A stretch of DNA of 55,110 nt from Sphaerosporella brunnea (Eukaryota; Ascomycota; Pezizomycetes; Pezizales; Pyronemataceae). Both the position numbers and the translations under genes were made by a program. Positions 42,428 to 54,552 of the stretch are shown here, piece by piece. Below the pieces are notes generated by a model. The model saw only the letters and a list, made by a program, of their open reading frames with translations. It was not told the origin of the DNA and did not search any database. The stretch spans positions 1 to 55,110 of the forward strand of contig VXIS01000320.1 of the NCBI GenBank assembly GCA_008704415.1. The letters are read 5' to 3'. Within the stretch, counting starts at the first letter, position 1; each line of letters begins with the position of its first letter.

Positions 42428-42659
42428 ACGAAGGGATAGAAGTGATTTTGGGGCTGTACATTTCTTCGAGCGCTTGGAGGGATCATGAGAATTGAGGCAC
42501 GAAGACAGGCGGAAATAAATGTCACATGGTTTTCATCAAAACAAAAAGTCCCGTCTGAATGATCGCGTTCTATATATACGGCCCCTTGAACAGGATTGAA
42601 GGATAGCCGGTTACATGAATGTAACATCAACCGCTTAGGGTATCAATGCACGAGCCCGC

Positions 42660-45606
42660 TCAAAACTCGATCTGCCAATCCTGGGTAATAGGAGCCTTGG
42701 GATCCCTGACCACTGCAACATTCGCCTTACCGCGGCGACCCTTGGTCACGGAAACCTCGACTTCCCAATTTTTTTCACCCAGGGTGACCTTGGCAGTCTT
42801 TTTGTCTAGCCATTCATCACCCACACCGACAAGAAGGACCTTCTCTACCCGAACGTCCTCCATGGTCTTCTCGTACGCCTCGGCCTTGGAGGGCTCGAGG
42901 TGGAGGTTGCCGCAGATCAGAGCCTTGCGGTTGAACATGAAGGAGCGATGGACGTAGGCACCCTTTTGGTTGTCAAAAGTCTCACCGTCATCGACATACA
43001 GTACACCCCCGGCCACACCCTATTTCATATGAATGTTAGTAGCTTCTCGCAGAGATGGCCATATCTCGCTCACATTATTGTTGAGGTTGACCACAAGCGT
43101 ATAAGGATCATGTTTCATGAGTCCAGAGCTACGCCTGTGCCTGTCCTTCCGCGGGAAAATATGACCACCCCTCATCAGAAGCGGGACGGTGTCCAACGGA
43201 GCGGGAATCTTCTTGTAGCCTTTGCCCTTGTACACAGTCTGGTCAAAGTAATTATAGTAAGGCTCGTCGTCGGGAATGTAGATGTCAACAGACTCAGCCC
43301 CCTCCTTGACCACCGGCTTTGCGAGAAGACCGGAATCACCGACAAAAAACTGGTCATCAATGGCAAATCCAGCCTCATCGTCGGGGAACATAACAAAGTG
43401 AGGCCTGATAATCGGCATTCCCTCAAAGCTAGCCCTCTGGAAGGCGGAGTACCAAATAGGAAGCAGAGAGTATCTCAAACGGATTGCATCCCGGACGATG
43501 GACCGATAAGGCTCCTCGTAGAGATAGGGCTCCCTGCGCTTCGAATCGATGTGGGCATGGCCGCGGAAGAATGGATAGAACGCTCCGGCCTGGTACCATC
43601 TAGCGAATAGCTCTTTTGATGGGTTACCGAAGAAGCCTCCAACATCTGCGCCTGCGAAGGGCATTCCGGCGATTCCCTGGCTCAGGATCATGGGGAAGGC
43701 CTGCGAGAGATGACTCCAATCAGCCTGGTTGTCACCAGTCCACATGGCCGCCGTCCTCTGACTACCAGCGAAGAAGCTACGAGTCAAAACAAAAGGCCGC
43801 TTCTCGTTGCCTTTACCGAGTCTTGCGACCATTCCCTCGTAGGTGGCGTTGTGGAATGTCATTCCGTTCAAGTTGTGGACGTCGCGGTGCTCCCAGTTAC
43901 CATGGTGGATGTTGTCCTTTGGCATAGTTGTCTCAGGACCATTGAAGACCGAAGGTTCGTTCATGTCGTTCCATATATGAAGATTCTTGGTGGCACTAGG
44001 GAATTTCTTGATATCGAATAGGTTCTTCCACCAGGCAACAGCTGCGGGATTGAAGGCATCGATCCAGTGAGAGGATCCAGGCCAGCACCATCCTTCATAG
44101 GACTTTTCACCGGACTTGTCCTTGGTGGCAAGTCCCTTCTCATTCATCTCCTTGCTGACAGGGTAGCTTCCCTCGTTACGAATGTGAGGATCAATGATGG
44201 CAACGAGCTTGCGTTCCCTTTCGGCTAGCTGATTTTGCATGGATATCGGGTCGCTGAAGGTGAGCGGATCCCAAGTGAAGTACTTCTTGTTGTCGGTGTA
44301 CTCGATGTCCAGCCAGATGACATCATATGGAATGTCAAACTTGTCAAACTTGCGATCCACGTCCTTGACGTCATCTTGGGAGATATAGTTCCACCTGCAC
44401 TGGTGGTAGGCAATCGAGAACTCCGGCGGCAATGCGGTGTATCCGGTGAGAGCTCCATACTGTGAATATAGGTGGGCAGAGTTGGGGCCGGGCAAGATGA
44501 ATACATCGAGAACACCACTCTCAGACATCCAATGCGTATGAGTGCTACGCTTCTCCGTGGACAGAGCCTTGGGGTTCTTTTGGCTCTTGACAATGTCGAC
44601 CCAAGTCTCAGCAGCGTTAAGCCAGAACACACCAATGGTCGAACCAGCCTTCTGTGCCTGCATGAACGGGATAGATCCGTAGAGGGTCATTGGCGAATTG
44701 ACCTCATACTCAAAGACATCCGAGTTGTACAATCGGTAAGGGTCTTCGTAGTTGCCTTCACCACCACGGGTCTCCTTCAGGGCAAGGCTGGAAGCATGCT
44801 CGGGGATACCGTAGACAAACTCGTATCCAGGGAAGGTTATGTCCATGGCGAGCGATTCAGGCCCTACAACGGATCAATATACGGCTACAGTGGTTGAGGA
44901 TGTAAGACCAACCTCTGGGTTTGGAGTCGGTGTTTCCACCAAACGTTTCATCCCACCAGGTGCTCTCATCTTCTCCCTCCTCCCCCTCCTGCTCACGCTT
45001 AGGTCGCCAGTGCTCGATATTCATGAAATTCCTCTCATTGAGCACAATATGGGGCTCGCCATTCCTCAAGAACGTGAGCTTGAAAGGCTTGTGCTGAAGA
45101 ACGACCTGGAAATCGCCAAATCCGTACGATACTCTGCTCTCCTGATCACGAGATTCCAATTTCGCATTGGCAAAGATATTTTTTCCACCCACCAACACCC
45201 ATTTCTCGGCCTCTTTATATCGTTCTTTCCTCGCCTTGCTATCCCCCCTCAGCTTGATCTCGCCCTTCTGTCGTTTCGCCTCATCAATTGTAACACGCGC
45301 AACACCGTCGTCCAGGAATGAGATCTGGAGTGGCAGCTCCACTCGTCCACCGTCCTTCTCGGCAACGGTTTTCCAGATTGTGCCGGTCAAAACACCTTGA
45401 TCGAGCTTTACGCTCTCGGTCTCGAGCTCGTAAGGAGAGGTCCAAGCCGGACCCGCGGCGGTAGCTTCCTCGGCGAGGGCGCGATTACGTCGACAGAAAC
45501 CGGATTGTGCGCAGGTTTTGAAATCTCCGTGTTTTACCGCAGAGGTGAGGTCTAAAACCGAGAGTAGAAGCACCACAAGGGTGAGGCCGCTGGATGGCCG
45601 CCGCAT
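42660..45606 (-). CDS. ROT2: Glucosidase II catalytic alpha subunit (GH31)
   Basis: Exons 45606-44913, 44863-43074 and 43019-42660 encode 947 aa, typical for the ER enzyme that trims the two inner glucoses from N-glycans. A signal peptide (MRRPSSGLTLVVLLLSVLDLTSA) is followed by FKTCAQSGFCRRNR, the N-terminal Cys-containing segment usual in this family. The GH31 barrel shows WLDIEYTD, HIWNDMNEPSVF (nucleophile Asp about 531), GDNQADW, GADVGGFFG and YPFFRGHAHID. No HDEL is present at the C-terminus; retention is through the beta subunit in known systems. The frame remains open upstream of the chosen start, which was set by the signal peptide. Confidence 0.95.
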
Positions 45607-46001
45607 TGAAGGTCTGGGAATGTATTGATCGCCGCCCAAGACAGGTTTTTTGTTGGAATCGTGAAGTGCGGTGAGCCGCAGTGTCGTGTTTTGCTTGATC
45701 AAAGTCGAGCCGCTCGCAATCGAAAGTGCTGGTTCGTTGATCCAACTGCTGGACCGAAAATGCTTCCGTGTTCAAAACCCCAACACAGCTCTCCCGCCTT
45801 TGACAACAGCAAGGTGTTCCTAAGTGTCTTAGCGCTGGCAGCTAGCCCTTGCCTTTAAACTCCGCGTTAATCAGCACCCCTGCATAAACTATCTCTATGC
45901 TTACTCACCAATCCGCTTGGGTTGCGTCATGTGGGGGAAGGTGTGGGGGGAAACCTTCGTTTCTTCGGGAGATTGAGCCGTTCGAAAAATCGATTCGCAA
46001 A
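45607..46001. promoter_or_regulatory. Divergent promoter region between ROT2 and CFD1
   Basis: 395 bp between opposite start codons, with no clear TATA box or repeat. Confidence 0.5.
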
Positions 46002-46926
46002 ATGTCACTGGAAGGAGTGAATCACGTAATACTGGTGCGTCCCACTCCATGCTCATCCCATCACTCACTCACACACTTGCCAGGTTCTCTCCGGTAAAGG
46101 CGGAGTCGGGAAGTCCTCCGTAACCACCCAACTGGCGCTTTCTCTGGCGCGGCGCGGCCACAAAGTCGGAGTGCTGGATGTCGACCTGACCGGCCCCAAC
46201 ATCCCGCTGATGTTCAATGTCGAGGACCAAAAAGTGACGCAAGGAGCGCGCGGATGGATACCGGTTCCTGTGGGCACGGCAACCGAGAACGGCGGAAGTA
46301 TATGCTGCATGAGTCTTGGGTTTTTGCTGCGGGACCGTGGCGACAGTGTGGTGTGGCGTGGACCCAAAAAGACGGCGATGGTCAGGCAATTTATGACCGA
46401 CGTTGTATGGGGGGAGCTGGATTACCTCTTGATTGATACTCCTCCCGGTATACTCCTTTTGGCTAGAAAGATCGAAACGCTGGACTGGGCTGAAGGAAGT
46501 ATAGGCACGAGCGATGAGCACATTTCGCTGGCAGAACAGATGCGCAACGTGAACCCAGACGGAGCGGTCATAGTTACTACCCCTCAGGCGATATCAACGG
46601 CAGATGTTCGCAAGGAAATTAACTTTTGCACGAAAGTTGGACTGGGCATTTTGGGCGTGGTCGAGAACATGAGCGGCTTTGTGTGTCCCCACTGCAGCGA
46701 GTGTACAAACGTGTTCTCATCTGGCGGCGGAAAGACTATGGCGGAGCAGTTCTCGGTGGACTTCTTCGGTGCAGTTCCGATTGACCCGTGTTTTAACCTT
46801 ATGATTGAGAGTCAGTCTTCCGAGGAGGGCATGAAGGCCCCGCTCGTGGAGCAATATGGAAACTCGAAGCTGGAGCCGATATTCAAGGATATCACGGAGA
46901 AGCTAGTAGCAAAGGTTAATCCGTGA
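46002..46926 (+). CDS. CFD1: Cytosolic Fe-S cluster assembly scaffold Cfd1 (NUBP2)
   Basis: Exons 46002-46034, 46084-46447 and 46505-46926 encode 272 aa. Cfd1 with Nbp35 forms the P-loop ATPase scaffold of the cytosolic iron-sulfur assembly pathway. Seen: the deviant Walker [11 protein letters not shown] at about 14-23, [27 protein letters not shown] (restored only when the 57-nt intron 46448-46504 is removed), [16 protein letters not shown], and the bridging-cluster motif CPHC (Cys193, Cys196). The N-terminal ferredoxin-like cysteines of Nbp35 are absent, which identifies Cfd1. Confidence 0.95.
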
Positions 46927-47381
46927 GCTTGAGGGCGGGTTAAAAATTTGAAAGTCTCACGTCGAGCTGGCACACGCCGATTTTCTGTGTGGGGGCACCT
47001 GCCTCAAAATGACTATATTGCCTTGAGCCATCGTGGCACAACTATGCTGCAGAAGCAAATCAAAACAAGAGAATCGATCGCCTTCCTCAGTAGGATTCGA
47101 TCTCTGGGGAAACTATGCGCCTTCGAAAATGTAGAAAAATCCTACAACCGTATGATAAAACCCTTTTGCATAGTGAGCGTGGTGAATCTTCTTCACCTGT
47201 GATGTTCCTCTGTGACACGAGCCCTCATCTAAAAGTTAATAGGACCAGATCGATATTCCAATTCCTCTACTGGAATTTCTAGTTGGCTTCATAATGTGGC
47301 ACTCGCCCCTGTAACCCATATGGGAAGGCCAGTTACAAGTTCTCAACACACTCATGACGAATCGCGCGACGCTGGAACCCT
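46927..47381. other. 3' region of CFD1, no gene
   Basis: Short frames without coding character before the inverted-repeat nest. Confidence 0.45.
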
Positions 47382-47412
47382 ACTAAAGTCCCTGACCACT
47401 TGATGGTGGATA

Positions 47413-48094
47413 CCGTAAAATCTCGTATATAAGGTACACCCCCCATTTTGGGAATAGCGCGGTTTCCAGCTGCGCTTAACCGTATGTAGGCTAGAGCGGC
47501 TTGGCGCTGCAACGTCACTCCGGCAGCGGAGAGAATGGATTTCAGCACAGTTGAGCAGCAGTAACAGACAACGTATTATTTTGAGCTACACATATTTCCC
47601 AACAATGAGCTCGATACCATCTGTTATGTCCGCGACTCACTCACGGGCGACGAGCGGCGATTCAACTGGCTCGGCAGGAGGCCCGGTGAGGGATAATACC
47701 AAGAAGAGGGCGGCCAAGAGGCCGAGCTGGCAAGCAAGCAATCGGTAGCTCTTGATGCTCTTTCTTCACTCCCAGGACTTTTCCAACGCCTGAACGCTTG
47801 AAAAAGCTGCGGGTCACGGATGACGACTCGCTCACGGGCGGCGACTCGACCACCTGCGGAAGTCATCAGACGAAGCGACAGGCGTCAAGCGAAATTACGT
47901 AGTGCAGGATCTCTTTTCCTGCTTTGAGTGACACTGAGTTTGATGACGAAGATGATAGGGTTTGGTTTTGTTTTAGGACGAAGATTGAAGCGCACCCCAA
48001 ATCTGATATTGGACTAGTTCAAAGGTGGTTAGCGCTGTTTGTGACACCGCGCTAGTCCCAAATGGGGGTGTACCTTATATACGAGATTTTACGG
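47413..48094. mobile_element. TA-flanked element with about 50-bp TIRs (682 bp)
   Basis: Terminal repeats start CCGTAAAATCTCGTATATAA on both sides and extend about 50 bp with a few mismatches, flanked by TA/TA. The interior has short coding-like relics (ELHIFPNNELDTICYVRDS on the plus strand) but no full transposase. Confidence 0.75.
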
Positions 48095-48103
48095 TATCGA
48101 TAA

Positions 48104-48223
48104 TGGATGATGAGATAAGATAAAAGATATGCCTAAAGCGGTAAGGTTCGTGTGTGGAGTGATGACCAGTGAGCGGCCAGGCTGGCAGTCGTGGAACCTT
48201 ACATTATCTTATCTCATCATCCA
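48104..48223. mobile_element. 120-bp palindromic element
   Basis: 20-bp inverted ends TGGATGATGAGATAAGATA, with inner pairing GTAAGGTTC / GAACCTTAC. Lies between two larger TA-flanked elements. Confidence 0.6.
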
Positions 48224-48226
48224 CTA

Positions 48227-48465
48227 CCGTAAAAACTCGGATAAAAGATACCCCCCCAGATTTGGTTAGCGGCAAATAATTGCCTTATAGGGAAACTTTA
48301 CAAGCTTACAAAGGAGGGTTTTTGCTTACAAAGGAGGGTTTTTGCTTACAAAGGAGGGTTTTTGTTTTTTACTGACTTCCTTTTGGAGACATTAACTTCC
48401 CTATAAGGCAATTATTTGCCGCTAACCAAATCTGGGGGGGGTATCTTTTATCCGAGTTTTTACGG
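48227..48465. mobile_element. TA-flanked MITE with 68-bp TIRs (239 bp)
   Basis: Arms 48227-48294 and 48397-48465 are reverse complements except for one extra G. Flanked by TA/TA. Termini CCGTAAAAACTCGGATAAAA are related to those of the 682-bp element. The interior has three exact tandem copies of a 20-bp unit GCTTACAAAGGAGGGTTTTT (48304-48363). Confidence 0.82.
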
Positions 48466-48497
48466 TATCTACCGATATCCACCATCAAGTGACTTTA

Positions 48498-48787
48498 GCC
48501 CATAAAACAATGATCCGGACACGCTGTTACCCGGCCTTCACCCCAACAAAAAATAATAAACAAAAGACTGCGCGCGAGCGTCGTACAAAAATATTTACAA
48601 CTCCACCACCACTCGCCTAAAAAACTTGAGTATAGAATCAAATGAAAGCTAAAAAGCTAGAGAGTCGCAATATTGTGAAAAAAACTTAGCTACAGGCGAG
48701 CTCGCGCGGGAATGATGGCTGCACGTAAATTTGGTGTGGTACCAGCCGGGTAATTAACAGCTTTGTCCGGATCATTGTTTTATGGGC
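48498..48787. mobile_element. 290-bp palindromic element upstream of PPX1
   Basis: Inverted ends of about 38 bp starting GCCCATAAAACAATGATCCG, with a 3-nt indel between arms. It ends 56 bp before the PPX1 start codon, so it forms most of that gene's proximal promoter. Confidence 0.7.
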
Positions 48788-48843
48788 GAGTAATCCTAAC
48801 CCAACCTCAAGAAATACAGCACTGAGCACTTATCACTGTCACC

Positions 48844-50045
48844 ATGCCACCAGCCAAAAACTTCCTCCAATCCTTCCTGCACTTGAGCCGCGCTTCTCTT
48901 GTGAGCGCTTTCAACACCAAACCTTGTCCACCGACGGCTATAGTCTTAGGCAATGAATCCGCTGGTACCCCACCACTCAACTCCCGCACTACAAACCCAA
49001 CCCTACTAACCGCACCACAGACCTAGACTCCTTCGCATCCTCAATTCTCTATGCTGTCTTGACCCCCAACCGCTCAGCCATCCCGTTCCTTCAAATCCCA
49101 CGTGCCGACCTCTCTTTGCGTCCCGAGTTTCTTTACCTGCTGCGAGAACTTAGCCTGGAGCCCTCAGACCTGCTTTTTGCCGATGACTCGCCATCTTTCC
49201 TCTCGCTTCCGCCAGAGGCGCTGGAAATCCACTTAGTTGACCACAACAAGCTCACGGTTCCCCTTCCCAGCGACCGGGTACGAGGAATCATTGACCATCA
49301 TGATGACGAAGGCCTTTACCTCTCCGCCTCGCCCCGTGTGATCACCAAAGCAGGCTCGTGCGCTTCGTTAATAATCCAGGAGTTTTTCAATTCCTCGCGG
49401 CTAGGGGAGGAGGGGAAAGGTCAGATTGCGCGGCTCGCGCTGGCGGCGGTGTTGATGGACACCGCGAACCTCACGCATAAAGTGACGGAGCATGATGTTA
49501 CGGCCGTGGAGCTGCTGAGAAGGGAGTGTTTATCCCCGTCCTGGGATCAAAATAAGTTCTACGCTGCGTTGTTCAAGGCGAAAACTTCCGTGGATGATCT
49601 GAGTTTGAGGGATTTGATCAGGAAGGATTATAAAGAGTGGACTGAAGCCGGGCGCAAAATAGGGATTGCGTGTATCGTGAAGGGAGTGGAGTGGTTACAT
49701 TCCAAGGGCGACTTTAAGGAGGCCCTTGAGAGCTGGGGGAGGGAGAGGGGGCTAGATATTGTTGGCGTCATGACAACGCAGGGAGAGGGTGATGCCTTTA
49801 GGAGGGAGTTGATGCTGTGGGTGTTGAATCCGGAGGTGAAGGATGTGGTCAAGTGCTTTGAGGACAGGGCCCAGGAGGTGGGGCTGGGTTTGGAGGCATG
49901 GAAGGGAGGTGCACTGAATGTAGGAGAGGAGAGGAAGGCTTGGGAGCAGAAGAATCTGGCGATGAGTAGGAAGCAAGTGGCGCCGCTGTTGAGGGAGTGT
50001 TTGAGAAAAGGGCAGTACAACCGAGCGGATGAGTCGAAGGTCTGA
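48844..50045 (+). CDS. PPX1: Exopolyphosphatase Ppx1 (DHH family)
   Basis: Exons 48844-48964 and 49021-50045 (56-nt intron, branch TACTAAC, phase 1) encode 381 aa. Ppx1 removes terminal phosphates from inorganic polyphosphate. The metal-binding DHH signatures are present: NESADLDSFASS (rebuilt across the splice), VDHNKLTVPLP, IIDHHDDEGLY and the DTANLT segment, followed by a DHHA2 C-terminal domain (FKAKTSVDDLSLRDLIRKDYKEW). Length agrees with yeast Ppx1 (397 aa). No targeting signal is evident. The DHHA2 family also includes prune-type phosphodiesterases, but the overall pattern favours Ppx1. Confidence 0.92.
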
Positions 50046-51004
50046 AACATGGTCATCCCCCAGCACATGGATTGATCTGTCAGATATGTAGAGTTATTTG
50101 AGCACATACGATACCTACCACATCGATGAGAACCCAACCATTACATAGGCGGTGGGGTCTCGGCCTTCAAGAAGGGCCGAGTCGAGGGAGAGTTTCCACG
50201 ATACTTCCGCCACTGATCGTCTACCAGTCACTCAGCCACCAGACCGAGTGATGGTGCAAATGTGCCATCCTGAATCCGTATCTAGATTCTAGATACATAG
50301 CACATCCCGGTTCGAGTTGGCCATCACACACCTGCTTCTGGCCCAGCAACGCGGCGACTTATGTAAACTGGAATTGAAGGAAGACCACCAGAAGGATTTC
50401 GCAGTGCTGAAAAAACTACGTTTGGGGGAGGCTTTTGGGGTGTTACCTATGGCAACCGGTTAAATGCAGCTGTTTATTGTCAACACAACGCTCCCCCAGC
50501 CCCGAAAAGTCAGGGAGTGCTCTCTTTGGGGGAGACGGCCGGCTAGGACACATCGAGGCAACCCCGAGATATTCTGGCCAGAGGTCGTCAAAAGAAGTTT
50601 AGCTAACCTCCCGCAAAACTCTCCCCCAACTGCAAGTTGCGAAATCTCAAAGAAAAGTCACAGCACTCCAAGCAACTGCGCTTGTTGCCCCTGGCAACAC
50701 CCGGCAACACCCCAACTTCTCCCCCCCCCAAAAAAAAACTGCGAAACCCTCCACTGCAGTTTCACCAGCCCGCGATTCCACACCCCCAATTAATTTCAGG
50801 CTTGGCCTTCCCACAACGTTCGTTGCCCCTTTAAACCTCGACACAAACAACAACATCGACGAAAATCTGACGACCTAAAAACATCTCCTCTCATTACACC
50901 CAAAAAACAAAAAAAAAAAAAAAAAACAATCAATCAGTGCCAAATCCAGCAACCCCTTGGATTTTGTGTTTGATTTCAGCAATAGCACACCAAAGAGCTT
51001 TGGA
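50046..51004. promoter_or_regulatory. Long 5' region of the DUF4048-like gene
   Basis: About 960 bp with several CTCCCCCA / TGGGGGAG words, AAAC-rich leader DNA and an A17 tract at 50911-50927. A hairpin CTCGGCC-TTCAAGAA-GGCCGAG sits at about 50158-50180. A 5' non-coding exon is possible. Confidence 0.4.
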
Positions 51005-52467
51005 ATGGAAGACCTCATCGCAATGACCGAAACGACCACTTGCTCCGCCGCTAAAAACCCACAATTCTCCGAGCCTCAGACCACAACGCCGGCAATCAAC
51101 ACTGCTGCTGTCGCCAGAGAGCTACGATCCCACCCGCCGCGAGCTCAATCCCTCACGGCTCCCATCTCCAACCCGCAAACACCGCACACCCGTGCTGCCT
51201 CCATTGCAACCTCCAGTCCTGTTGGCCGGAAACGCTTGTCTCTCTCCTTTCCCGTGCTACCACCCGGCTACAATCCACCTTCACGACACCCCCCAGGAAC
51301 TCCATCTGTCTCAGGCACCACGACGCCGACCCATTCAGGCCGTGAAGCGAACCCGGATGATTCTGCTGCCTTTCTCACAGCCCTGGCTGCGCAGGAACGT
51401 CGTGTATTGGAGCTGAAAGAGGAGCTATCGAAAGCGGAAACCGAATTGACAAAGCTGAAGCGGCAATGGGCCACCCACGAGGCCAATAAGTCACGCTTCG
51501 AGATCGCGCTGAACTCGGGGCTGACGTCGCCAACGTCGCGCGGTAACGACGCATTGACATCACCCACCAGCCGATCAGAGTTCGAACGGCGACAACGGGC
51601 CACCAACAGCAGCAGAAAGGTGCTACCAAGCCAGAGACACCAGCGAACACTGTCGCTGCTTTCCCCCGAGCGCAATGACTTCCGCCAGCCCTTCCCGCGG
51701 CCCAAGGATGCCGACGGAGACGCCGATTCACGCAAACGTTTGAGAAGCCCTCCACCCATCAAAGATTCCGGGGCTGTCCGAACGCAGTCGCTTGAGCACC
51801 CCGATCGCCCCAAAAATCATGACGTATTCCTCAAGACCGGCCAACAGATCGCTGCGGACTTCCGTGATGGTCTCTGGACCTTCCTGGAGGACCTCAAGCA
51901 AGCAACAGTGGGCGACGACATCCCGCGCGCACCACCACCAGTCGCCCGTCCTGTGCGCAAGTCTTCTTCGAAGGCCAGCCTTCGTGGTGGTGTAGCGCTA
52001 CAGCGCAAACCATCTCGAGACAGTCGCAAGAGCAGGTCTCAGGAGCGCAAAGAATCGTTGATCGATTTCGGCCAAGACGATGAGCCGTCGTCGTGCTCCG
52101 AGAGCAATTTCCGCTGGAGCACAGACAGCATCATCTCCCCGCACTCGCGGGCTTCAACGCCGCGAACCTCCACTAGGTCAGCCGCCCCCAAACACACAAA
52201 GCATTCCCGCCCCAGCACCACACGCTGACATGGCTTGCATGCAGCTCCATCGACCAGCCCATCTGGAACACACTCTCCGCGACCCAACACCAGCTGAAGA
52301 AGCACGCAAACGCCCTCATGAACCAGGTCGAAAAGAGCTTTACCATCCCCCCTCCTGAGCCAACACTAGCCAGATCAAACAGTACTGGCTGCGACCGCTT
52401 CCACGGCGTGAACGGGGAAGGAATGCGTACCCGCACCCGCAGCGATGCTGCAAGCAGGGAGGCGTGA
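51005..52467 (+). CDS. Ser/Pro-rich fungal protein, DUF4048-like, 464 aa
   Basis: Exon 1 51005-52176 and exon 2 52245-52467 (68-nt intron, branch CGCTGAC, phase 2). The N-terminal half is low-complexity with RKRLSLSFPVLPPGY. A coiled coil follows (AALAAQERRVLELKEELSKAETELTKLKRQWATHE, about 118-150), then a conserved-looking FLKTGQQIAADFRDGLWTFLEDLKQATVGDD and a short C-terminal helix QPIWNTLSATQHQLKKHANAL. The order coiled coil plus DFRDGLW region matches the fungal DUF4048 proteins as I remember them. Function unknown. The frame is open upstream of the first ATG. Confidence 0.75.
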
Positions 52468-53283
52468 CTAGAGCGGCGCCTGGCACGCGCTGTTTCGCTG
52501 CTGGGCGTAAACCGATTTGGTGCGCTTGGGGTGGGGATTTTGGTCTGGATGCAGGTTAGAAGCTTGTTGCAGGAGCAGCAGCAGAGGCTGTGTAGCTATT
52601 CATATCACTGCGGTTCTTCTCGCCATGGCAAGACCGTGCCTGCTGCCATCAACCGCAGCATTTTCCGGCAATTTACCAAGACGGACGTCTAACATATTGT
52701 CCGCCGCTTTTTCTTTTTTTCTTATTTTGGAGCTATTTGGGAAATGGTAACACATGGAAAAATACAACGACTTCCCTTCTGTCTACTTGAACTTATACCC
52801 CCAATACATAACTGCCTCCCCTCGATGTACTATGTTTTCCTTTTGTTTTCTTTGTTTACGGGGCTGGCTGTGGAACATAGAGGTGGACGATGATACGAGG
52901 AAACGACAGAATAGAAATAGCTATAAAAATTGATGCCTCTCATTAAGGTGGAATAATTATCATACAGGATGTTGTTACAGTCTTAATGAAAAAAAAGTGC
53001 GAGAATGCGTAACTTCGTCACAACCCAGCCGTTGGGCCTGCAGAGTGTAAATTGTCAGGCCGCATTTGCGGGTGAAAAATGCAGAACGAGAGTCCCGCGT
53101 GATAAGCACAAACAAAAGCAGTGACAGCAAGATGAACAGATTTCAACCAAATAAAACAACACAGCTGCGATACAGAAGCGATCATGTTTCTGGAAAAATC
53201 ATTGACAGGAGGCGCTTGAGTTGGCACAAAGAACAAACAAACCGCCTCGCAGTATTGGCAATTCAAAGAGAGAAAACAAAAAA
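52468..53283. other. Convergent 3' regions
   Basis: AT-rich DNA between the ends of two convergent genes, with no gene recognised. Confidence 0.5.
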
Positions 53284-54203
53284 TCAGCGGGGAGAGAATA
53301 TACTTTTGCTGGGAGAAAGCCCCCCGGAAGTAGGATCGGCTACAATTGCGGAGTCAGCATCGCAAGGGGAGATGGGGACCTGGTTTGTGGGGGGTGGCTT
53401 ACTCTTCCTGCTCAGAATGCTCTTCTCGTACGCCCACCTGTGGCTGGGCGTGATGCTGCTCGCGCCACCAACGTTCTTCGGACTGCGCGGGGACTCAAAC
53501 AGCGGTCTTAGCCCGTTACGCAAAGGCGTGCTGAGCGGGGACGGCGTGTCGATTCCCAACGAGCTCAGTCCCAAGTCGCTTCTGTTACTGCCTAGCGCAG
53601 CCTTGCGCTGCATGGTAGGAGACGATGTGCTAGCCAGCGGGGAGGAAGCGCTAGCCAGCGGGGAAGAGGTGCGCGATGGAGGCGTAGTCTTGGAGTAGCG
53701 AGGAGGGGTTTCAAAAATCTCTTGCTCCTTGGAGGCGGTGACGGGGGTGTCGGGAAGACCGAGCAGCTTGCGCTGGTCGAGAGTCAGGTCCAGATCCGAA
53801 AAGTCGTCTAGCGGCTTAACGGCTTTGTACAGTTCCAAGCCGATGTTCCAAACGAATACCAGTCGCGCGAGCCAGAAGGCGTACCCGGCATACGTCAAGA
53901 GGGTCGCAGGAAACATAGAGGCTAGGGAGAGAGCAGTTTTGCTGAGAGGAGAGTCAGTTTATTTTGGAGTTTGGAGTGATGACGGTCTGTTTACTTGGTG
54001 GAGAGGAAGCTGAGAACCAGGAAGGACGCGACTAGAGCAAGCGCGTTCTTGGAGATCCTGATGATGCTGTAGTCTCCGAAAGTCGCATCTGCCTGTCGTC
54101 TGCAAATCTCGTCGAACTTGGGGTGCTGCCACGAGCCGGGCGGCGTGTAGGGGGTTGACGGGGCAGATACATATGCTGGTGATCGGGGTGTCGCGGGAGT
54201 CAT
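53284..54203 (-). CDS. POM34: Nuclear pore membrane protein Pom34
   Basis: Exons 54203-53995 and 53941-53284 (53-nt intron, phase 2) encode 288 aa, close to yeast Pom34. It anchors the nuclear pore complex in the nuclear envelope. Visible: TPPGSWQHPKFDEICRRQ, two transmembrane segments (NALALVASFLVLSFLS and ATLLTYAGYAFWLARLVFVWNIG), the following LDLTLDQRKLLGLP block, then a Ser/Pro-rich tail with SSPLAS repeats. The splice uses CTCTCAG rather than the nearer CCCTAG, because only that choice keeps the frame. Topology and blocks fit the nuclear pore component family (NPCC). Confidence 0.85.
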
Positions 54204-54552
54204 GGCAGTTTGTCGTCGATGAGAGGGTGATTGGGGGAATTGTAGGCCGATGTCAAGAGGGGGATAAGCGGGGGATCGCAATACTGTCGTAAGTCCAGTC
54301 GAAAGGTTGTTCTGGAGGTGAGGTGTAGGATGGTTATTCGAAGTGAGATTTACGTTGGTTGGTTGGTTGGTTTGTGGCTTGGCAGAGCAATAGTCACTAT
54401 GGTGCGAGTCATCTAAAACCTAGACCTTCGCTAGTTGGCGCGCACCACTTACTAAGTCGTTGGGGTCACGTCATTTGGTCATCGGCACGCAATGTGTGGC
54501 GAACGCGATATGTAGCGAGCGCAAGCAGAGCAGAACGCTTCGACACCCAGCA
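54204..54552. promoter_or_regulatory. Divergent upstream region of Pom34 and the last gene
   Basis: TTGG repeats at about 54355-54372; nothing else is recognised. Confidence 0.4.

Larger units (their letters stand above)
47382..48498. mobile_element. Outer element of a nested inverted-repeat cluster
   Basis: The left end CTAAAGT-(7 nt)-CACTTGATGGTGGATA (47384-47412) is the reverse complement of the right end TATCCACCATCAAGTGACTTTAG (48476-48498). Everything between is made of three further inverted-repeat elements, so this pair appears to be the oldest insertion, split by later ones. Confidence 0.6.

Noticed and set aside
48304..48363. Three 20-bp direct repeats as a CRISPR-like array
   Set aside because: Units are directly adjacent without spacers and lie inside a MITE in a eukaryotic genome.
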